From: Dactylosporangium sp. AC04546
Lineage (GTDB): Bacteria > Actinomycetota > Actinomycetes > Mycobacteriales > Micromonosporaceae
DNA: 9,848 bases
Assembly: GCF_022095675.1 (NCBI RefSeq)
Contig: NZ_JAHYSG010000209.1
Span: 1-9,848 of the forward strand
Reading direction: 5' to 3'
The notes beneath the pieces are model-generated. The model was not told the origin of the DNA. It did not search any database and was given only the letters and a program-made list of their open reading frames with translations. The translations under genes were made by a program, and so were the position numbers. Position 1 is the stretch's first letter. Each line of letters begins with the position of its first letter. Below are positions 5,416 through 9,848 of the stretch, piece by piece.

Positions 5416-6429
5416 ATCGACGCACAGTTCGTCGCGGTCGTCGCCGTCATCGTGGTGGCGCTGGCCTTCGACTACACCAACGGATTCCACGACGCTGCCA
5501 ATGCCATCGCGACCTCCGTGTCGACCCGCGCCCTCACGCCGCGGACCGGCCTGATCATGGCCGCGATCGGCAACTTCGTCGGCGCCCACCTGGGCGGCCA
5601 CGTCGCCAAGACGGTCGGCAGCGGCATCGTCGACCTGCCGACCGGCATCGCGAGCCTGGGCGTGGTCTTCGCCGGCGTCATCGGAGCGATCTCCTGGAAC
5701 TTGATCACGTGGTACTTCGGGATCCCCTCGTCCTCGTCCCACGCCCTCTTCGGCGGCCTGGTCGGCGCCACCCTCGGCTCCGTCTGGCTGGGCCACGACG
5801 GTGAGGTGCTCTGGGCCGGCATCGTGGAGAAGGTCATCGTCCCGATGATCGCCTCGCCCCTGGTCGGCTTCCTGCTGGGCGGCCTCGTGATGCTCGCGAT
5901 CATGTGGATCTTCCGCCGCAGCAACCCGCGCAAGCTGACCCGCGGCTTCCGGATGGCCCAGACGGTCTCCGCCGCCGCGATGTCGGTCGGCCACGGCATG
6001 CAGGACGCGGCCAAGACGATGGGCATCGTGGTGCTCGCGCTGTACGCGGGCGGCTACCAGGACAACACCACGGACATCCCGGAGTGGGTGTTCCTGGCCT
6101 CGTCGACGGTGCTGGCCCTGGGCACGTACGCCGGCGGCTGGCGCATCATCCGCACGCTGGGCCGCAAGGTCATCGACCTGGACCCGCCGCAGGGCTTCGC
6201 CGCCGAGACGGTGGCCGCGGGTGTGCTGTTCACGACGTCGCAGCTGGGCCTGCCGATCTCGACGACCCACACGATCACGTCGGCCATCATGGGCGTGGGC
6301 GCCACGAAGCGCCTGTCGGCGGTCCGCTGGAGCGTGGCGGGCAACATCGTCACGGCCTGGGTCCTGACGTTCCCGGCCGCCGCGCTGATCGCGGTCCTGT
6401 CGTACCTGGTGGTCCGGCCCCTCTTCTAA
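5416..6429 (+). CDS. pit: Pit-family low-affinity inorganic phosphate transporter (PHO4 family)
   Basis: Secondary phosphate permease of the inner membrane, importing metal-phosphate or phosphate with a cation. Both halves of the inverted repeat keep their signature: DYTNGFHDAANAIATSVSTR (19-38 counted from 5416) and SVGHGMQDAAKTMG further on. SSSSHALFGGLVGA and LPISTTHTI are the other family blocks. About 337 residues with roughly ten hydrophobic segments is normal for actinobacterial Pit. Start choice: no ATG, GTG or TTG occurs between the upstream stop and GTG 5452, yet the frame from 5413 on is hydrophobic, G/C-biased at third positions and supplies the first half of membrane helix 1 (IDAQFVAVVAVIVVALAF). 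A strong AAGGAG sits 8 nt before ATC 5416. I use 5416; GTC 5413 is the alternative, and GTG 5452 would remove most of helix 1. It is co-transcribed with the PhoU-like gene and ends 3 bp from a convergent gene. Confidence 0.93.
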   Translation: MDAQFVAVVAVIVVALAFDYTNGFHDAANAIATSVSTRALTPRTGLIMAAIGNFVGAHLGGHVAKTVGSGIVDLPTGIASLGVVFAGVIGAISWNLITWYFGIPSSSSHALFGGLVGATLGSVWLGHDGEVLWAGIVEKVIVPMIASPLVGFLLGGLVMLAIMWIFRRSNPRKLTRGFRMAQTVSAAAMSVGHGMQDAAKTMGIVVLALYAGGYQDNTTDIPEWVFLASSTVLALGTYAGGWRIIRTLGRKVIDLDPPQGFAAETVAAGVLFTTSQLGLPISTTHTITSAIMGVGATKRLSAVRWSVAGNIVTAWVLTFPAAALIAVLSYLVVRPLF

Positions 6430-6432
6430 GGT

Positions 6433-7695
6433 TTAGTCGGACGAGACGATCACGGCGTCGGGTGGTGGCTCCCTGCGGTGCTGGACCAGGTGGCGGATGC
6501 CCGTGTTGAGGACCGCCACCAGCGGGACCGCCACCAGGGCGCCGATGATGCCGGCCAGCACCACGCCCGCGGAGATCGCCACGATCACGGCCAGCGGATG
6601 GACGGACACCGCGCGGCCCATGATCAGCGGCTGGAGGACGTGGCCCTCCAGCTGCTGGACCGCGATCACGCCGATCAGCACGACCAGCGCCGTGATCGGG
6701 CCCTCGTCGACCAGCGCCACCAGAACGGCCACGGCGCCGGAGAGGGTCGCGCCGACGATCGGCACGAAGGCGGCCAGGAAGACCAGGGTGCCCAGCGGGA
6801 ACCAGAAGTCGACGTTCAGGATCACCAGCAGCAGGCCGATGCCGAGGGCGTCGATGAAGGCCACCAGGACCGTCGCCCGGACGTACGCGACCAGGGTCTG
6901 CCAGGCCGCCTCGCCCGCGCGGCGGACCGGCTCGCGGGCTTGGCCGGGCAGGATGCTGGTCAGGAAGTGCCAGATGCGCTTGCCGTCGCGCATGAAGAAG
7001 AACGTCACGAACAGGACCAGGAAGAGCAGCGCCAGGAACTCGATCGTGGCCGTGGCCGTGGACACGGCGCTGTCGGTCAGGCTGCCGCGGTTCTCGCTCA
7101 GCCAGTTCGACGCGGCGTCGAAGGTGGCGTCGAGCTGGCGGCCGCTCAGGTGCAGCGGGCCCGTCGTGAGCCAGGTCTGGATCTGCTGCACACCGTCGGA
7201 CGCCTTGTCGGACAGGGCCGGGAAGCCGTCGACGAACTCGCTGATGACCAGGGTCAGCACGCCCGCCACCGCGGCCAGGCCGGTGATGAGCACCAGGAAC
7301 GCGGCCAGGGACGGCGGCAGCTTCACCCGGCGCCGCAGCACGCCCATCATGGGCGCGAGGAGCGCCGACAGGAGCAGCGAGATGCTCAGCGGGATCAGGA
7401 CGGTCTTCAGCCGGCCGACGAGCCACAGCAGCACCGCGGCCGCCGCCACCAGCACGAGGAGCCGCCACGACCAGGCCGCGGCGATGCGCAGCCCGTGCGG
7501 AACCTCGGCGTCGTCGCGGCTCGTCGTCGACGGGTGGCCCGGCGCCAGCTCCGCCTCCAGCTGTTCCAGCTCCTCGATCTCCGGCTCGGGCGGCGCCTCG
7601 GCGAGCGCGGCGGCCGCCCGCTGGGCTCGGGCGATCTCCACCCGCTGCTGATAGGCGCGGCGCAGGTTGGCGCGCACCTGATCGAACCGGCCCAC
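6433..7695 (-). CDS. AI-2E family (PerM/UPF0118) membrane transporter
   Basis: This 420-residue polytopic membrane protein has a cytoplasmic, charged, helix-prone N-terminal tail (1-65, including EIEELEQLEAELA) followed by about seven to eight hydrophobic segments between 70 and 400. Family hallmarks are a long amphipathic middle region (152-215) between membrane blocks, FFFMRDGKRIW (232-242), FLAAFVPIVGATLSG (306-320), and the C-terminal QQLEGHVLQPLIMGRAVSVHPL (about 347-368) with LAGIIGALVAVPL (380-392). Some relatives export autoinducer-2 and others are linked to Na+/H+ exchange or are uncharacterised, so the substrate is open. The start is GTG 7695: GGGGAGG lies 7 nt upstream. The longer frame reaching 7794 would cross the promoter and overlap the divergent gene. 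It converges on pit with a gap of only 3 bp. Confidence 0.9.
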   Translation of the reverse strand: MGRFDQVRANLRRAYQQRVEIARAQRAAAALAEAPPEPEIEELEQLEAELAPGHPSTTSRDDAEVPHGLRIAAAWSWRLLVLVAAAAVLLWLVGRLKTVLIPLSISLLLSALLAPMMGVLRRRVKLPPSLAAFLVLITGLAAVAGVLTLVISEFVDGFPALSDKASDGVQQIQTWLTTGPLHLSGRQLDATFDAASNWLSENRGSLTDSAVSTATATIEFLALLFLVLFVTFFFMRDGKRIWHFLTSILPGQAREPVRRAGEAAWQTLVAYVRATVLVAFIDALGIGLLLVILNVDFWFPLGTLVFLAAFVPIVGATLSGAVAVLVALVDEGPITALVVLIGVIAVQQLEGHVLQPLIMGRAVSVHPLAVIVAISAGVVLAGIIGALVAVPLVAVLNTGIRHLVQHRREPPPDAVIVSSD

Positions 7696-7702
7696 GGACG
7701 AA

Positions 7703-7709
7703 CCTCCCC
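7703..7709 (-). promoter_or_regulatory. Shine-Dalgarno deciding the AI-2E family gene start
   Basis: GGGGAGG on the minus strand stands 7 nt before GTG 7695. It is the strongest ribosome binding site in the window and rules out the upstream extension. Confidence 0.75.
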
Positions 7710-7729
7710 AAAACAGCGGCAGCCTCCTC

Positions 7730-7735
7730 ACCGTA
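7730..7735 (-). promoter_or_regulatory. Putative -10 element of the AI-2E family gene
   Basis: TACGGT on the minus strand would start transcription near 7723, giving a leader of about 28 nt that contains the Shine-Dalgarno. A TTGACC lies only 5 nt upstream of it, too close to be its -35. Weak evidence. Confidence 0.3.
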
Positions 7736-7771
7736 GTCCGGGTCAAGCGGCAATGGCACGCATCGAGGCGG

Positions 7772-7777
7772 TAGCGT
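7772..7777 (+). promoter_or_regulatory. Putative -10 element of the GroES-like gene (leaderless)
   Basis: TAGCGT ends 7 nt before GTG 7785, which puts the transcript start at the GTG. No Shine-Dalgarno lies in range (the nearest GAGG is 16 nt away). The same hexamer in nearly the same place precedes the helicase gene. Confidence 0.45.
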
Positions 7778-7784
7778 CGCAAGC

Positions 7785-8144
7785 GTGACAGCACAGCCCG
7801 CCCTCACCCCATCGGCCGACGACGTCGAGGCCGGCCTGCCGATTCGCCTGCTCCACGACCGGGTGCTCGTCCGGCTCGAGGGTGCGGAGGGCGAGCGGCG
7901 GCACGCCTCCGGCATCGTGATCCCGGCGACGGCGTCCGTCGGGCGCCGGTTGTCGTGGGCGACGGCCGTCGGCGTCGGGCCCAGCGTGCGGTCGATCGTG
8001 GCCGGCGACCGGGTGCTGTTCGACCCCGAGGACCGCTCCGAGGTGGAGCTCCAGGGCCGCGAGTACGTGCTGCTGCGTGAGCGCGACGTGCACGCGGTCG
8101 CGGCCCGGCGGGTCGAGCCGGACTCGACCGGCCTCTACCTGTAG
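7785..8144 (+). CDS. Stand-alone GroES-like (Cpn10 family) protein
   Basis: This 119-residue protein carries a Cpn10 fold: IRLLHDRVLVRLEG (20-33) aligns with the classic RPLHDRVIV start, ASGIVIPATA (41-50) with the mobile loop including the hydrophobic IVI that contacts GroEL, and AGDRVLFDP...EYVLLRERDVHAV (73-105) with the core strands. Compared with E. coli GroES as I remember it, the roof hairpin between AVG and GD is about 8 residues shorter (VGPSVRSIVAG, 64-74). There is also an extra N-terminal tail of about 18 residues and a C-terminal tail of about 13. No groEL follows, so this is not the main groESL operon. It may be a specialised co-chaperonin paralogue or a GroES-fold protein with another task. 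The GTG start is supported by a leaderless-type -10. Its stop overlaps the convergent protease gene by 10 bp. Confidence 0.82.
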   Translation: MTAQPALTPSADDVEAGLPIRLLHDRVLVRLEGAEGERRHASGIVIPATASVGRRLSWATAVGVGPSVRSIVAGDRVLFDPEDRSEVELQGREYVLLRERDVHAVAARRVEPDSTGLYL

Positions 8145-9848
8145 TAGACGGGCACCGGCGGCGGCTGCTGCGGCGGCGGGGCCAGCACCACCGGCACGGG
8201 CACGACCGGGGTCGGCGGGGCGTCGAGCACGCGCACCACGCCGTCCGGGAAGGTGATGTGGTACTGCGAGCCGTCCCACACGGCCCGCGGCGCCTGTGGA
8301 TCCCGCCCGACGAAGACCTGGCGGTACGCCTGCAGGGCCTGGAGCAGCTGGAACTCCTCGACCAGCGTCGCCTGCCGGCGCACGGGCTCCTTGTCGAGGC
8401 CGCGGCGCAGCCCGTCGCGCAGCAGCGCCAGCCGCGTGGCGTCGAACTGGAACGCCTTCATCGCCCTGTCGCCCGCGTCGCCGGCCACCCGGCGGGCCCA
8501 GCGCCGGGCCGCCAGCCGCCGCCCCAGCGTGCCGAGGGCGGCGACCTCGGGCGGCGAGAACCACCCGGCCCGCGCGTACTCGCCGAGCACGCGCTCGGTC
8601 ACCCGGCCCTCGTACGAGCGCAGCCACAGCACGAAGCCGACCATGCACAGGAAGATCGGCATCATGACGGCGAAGTAGCCGTACAGCAGCACCCAGGTGT
8701 TGGCCGAGGCGGTCACCGACATCAGGTTCCACGAGCCGTGCAGGATCATCGCCAGGATCAGGCCGGCGAGCGGGGCGAGGAACCGCACGGACCGGTTCGA
8801 GGTGCGCGAGGCGATGCCGAGGCCGATGCCCGTCATCGAGGTGAACAGCGGGTGGGCGAAGCCGGTCATCAGGATCCGCACGATGAAGATGCCCACCAGC
8901 ACGGCCGCGCCGGAGACCGGCCCGTTCTTCTCGGCGGTGTCGGCGTACCCCTTGAAGCCGAGGTACAGGATGTTCTCCACCATGGCGAAGCCGGTCGCCG
9001 AAAGTCCACAGTAGACGATGCCGTCGATGATGCCGGAGTACGCGCGGGGGCGGCGCCAGAACAGCAGGATCGGCCCGAGCGCCTTCATGGTCTCCTCGAT
9101 GAACGGCGCCACCAGCACCGCCACGAGGGCGTCGGACAGTCCCGCGCGATCGGCGAGATAGCTGCCGGCGGTGTTGACCACGAGCGCCACACCGGTGGCT
9201 ACGCAGGCCCCCCAGCCGAAGACGAAGACGAGGTACTTCACCGGCTCCGGCTCGTACCGATCGAGCCACAGGAAGCAGAAGACGAGCACGGGCACCGGGA
9301 TGACCGCGGCGCCGACACCGATGACGAGCGCCGTCCAGCCGCCGCTGAACCCGAAGAAGGCGAGCACGGCCACGCCGCAGGCGGCGATGAACCCCATGAC
9401 CCCGATGAGCGTCCACAGCCGGCGCCGGTCGGAGCGCTTGGACGGCGGCGCGGCGGCGAGGGCGAGCGCGGCCGTCGGGTACGCCTGCTCGTTGGTCACG
9501 GGCTCGGCGGCCTCGGTCACGTTCGGCACGGCCGACGTCGCGGCCGCGGCCGTCGGCGCCCAACTCCCGGGCGCGCCGGGCACGGCGGGCAGCGCGGCCG
9601 GCCAGCCGGAGGGCGGCGCCCCGAGCCCCACCTGGGCCGGCACGGGGTATTGCGGGTCGGTGAGGCCCGCGGGGGCCGAGAAGGGCGAGTGCCCGGGCGT
9701 CCCGGGCGGCGCCGGCCTGGCCCACGGCGAAGCTTCGGGCTGGGTGGGCGGACCGGCAGGAGCGGGCGGACCGGCAGGAGCGGGCGGACCGGCAGGAGCG
9801 GGCGGACCGGCAGGAGCGGGCGGACCGGCAGGAGCGGGCGGACCGGCA
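8135..9848 (-). CDS. PrsW-family intramembrane metalloprotease, N-terminus cut by window edge
   Basis: Membrane-embedded protease of the PrsW family (Bacillus PrsW makes the first cut in the anti-sigma factor RsiW). Conserved parts are visible: LDRYEPEP after the second or third membrane segment, the EExxK motif (EETMK, 9083-9097), FAMVEN (8972-8989), a membrane histidine in GFAHPLFTS (His codon 8852-8854) and HGSWN (His codon 8738-8740). All expected metal and catalytic residues are present. A cytoplasmic C-terminal region of about 150 residues ends in a Pro/Val-rich tail. The frame stays open to the window edge, coding a Pro/Ala-rich tail that begins with PPAPAG repeats. GTG 9643 is an internal candidate start but has no Shine-Dalgarno and would cut this tail, so I treat the gene as partial. 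No anti-sigma factor substrate is encoded nearby. Confidence 0.92.
   Translation of the reverse strand, partial: AGPPAPAGPPAPAGPPAPAGPPAPAGPPAPAGPPTQPEASPWARPAPPGTPGHSPFSAPAGLTDPQYPVPAQVGLGAPPSGWPAALPAVPGAPGSWAPTAAAATSAVPNVTEAAEPVTNEQAYPTAALALAAAPPSKRSDRRRLWTLIGVMGFIAACGVAVLAFFGFSGGWTALVIGVGAAVIPVPVLVFCFLWLDRYEPEPVKYLVFVFGWGACVATGVALVVNTAGSYLADRAGLSDALVAVLVAPFIEETMKALGPILLFWRRPRAYSGIIDGIVYCGLSATGFAMVENILYLGFKGYADTAEKNGPVSGAAVLVGIFIVRILMTGFAHPLFTSMTGIGLGIASRTSNRSVRFLAPLAGLILAMILHGSWNLMSVTASANTWVLLYGYFAVMMPIFLCMVGFVLWLRSYEGRVTERVLGEYARAGWFSPPEVAALGTLGRRLAARRWARRVAGDAGDRAMKAFQFDATRLALLRDGLRRGLDKEPVRRQATLVEEFQLLQALQAYRQVFVGRDPQAPRAVWDGSQYHITFPDGVVRVLDAPPTPVVPVPVVLAPPPQQPPPVPVYYR
9746..9848. repeat. 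18-bp perfect tandem repeat in the PrsW coding region, at least 5.7 copies
   Basis: The unit GGGCGGACCGGCAGGAGC occurs five times without a single mismatch (starts 9746, 9764, 9782, 9800, 9818) plus 13 bases of a sixth copy at the window end. Read on the minus strand it is GCT CCT GCC GGT CCG CCC, coding (APAGPP)n, a multiple of three that keeps the frame. Complete identity implies recent slippage expansion or ongoing homogenisation. Confidence 0.97.

Noticed and set aside
6430..6432. Terminator between pit and the AI-2E family gene
   Set aside because: Only 3 bp separate the stops, and I see no hairpin with a T tract on either side.
7696..7794. Extended start of the AI-2E family gene at 7794
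   Set aside because: It would overlap the divergent GroES-like start and bypass the strong GGGGAGG before GTG 7695. The added residues are Arg/Cys-rich and unlike the family.
7743..9725. 660-residue minus-strand open frame overlapping the GroES-like and PrsW genes
   Set aside because: It is a low-complexity Arg/Ala/Gly shadow of the PrsW frame without any domain.
8135..9848. Idea that the PrsW protease and the ECF41 factor form a regulated-proteolysis pair
   Set aside because: ECF41 factors carry a fused regulatory domain rather than a membrane anti-sigma factor. The genes are about 4.5 kb apart and no RsiW-like gene is present.

Overview
The window is high-GC DNA with strong G/C bias at third codon positions and frequent GTG starts. 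It also has SD-less genes preceded by a TAnnnT hexamer 6-8 nt before the start codon. Together with the gene families present, this points to an actinomycete, probably Micromonosporaceae or a relative; the genus is my inference. There are eight genes, seven complete and one running off the right edge. I see no tRNA, rRNA, CRISPR array, insertion sequence or phage gene, and no gene-free stretch over 300 bases.

Layout. Positions 1-241 are non-coding and low-complexity, with a 14-bp G/C-tract tandem repeat and a decayed longer repeat, downstream of a minus-strand DinG/XPD-type iron-sulfur helicase (242-2275). Diverging from the helicase across 40 bp is a DUF402 protein (2316-2816). Its 3' end overlaps by 18 bp the end of a minus-strand ECF41-type sigma factor with a fused SnoaL-like domain (2799-3674). 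Diverging from the sigma gene across 60 bp is a membrane-anchored protein (3735-4676) that resembles the PLC/glycerophosphodiester phosphodiesterase barrel family but appears to lack its catalytic residues.

Next comes a phosphate-uptake operon: a PhoU-like (DUF47) Pit accessory protein (4787-5413) and a Pit-type phosphate transporter (about 5416-6429). It is preceded by three consecutive 11-bp direct repeats matching an actinomycete PHO box (PhoP/RegX3-type site). The box overlaps the last codons of the phosphodiesterase-like gene. The transporter has no ATG, GTG or TTG at the place where its Shine-Dalgarno and first membrane helix require a start, so a non-canonical ATC (or GTC) start is proposed.

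Three bases beyond pit ends a convergent AI-2E/PerM-family membrane protein (6433-7695, minus). It diverges from a stand-alone GroES-like protein (7785-8144), which overlaps by 10 bp the end of a PrsW-family intramembrane metalloprotease (8135 to the window edge, minus). The protease's proline-rich N-terminus contains a perfect 18-bp tandem repeat (PPAPAG units) that continues beyond the window.

Functionally only the phosphate operon is a clear unit. The most interesting points are the PHO box with its position, the degenerate phosphodiesterase beside it, the missing canonical start of pit, the ECF41 factor without its usual partner gene, and the GroES paralogue without GroEL.
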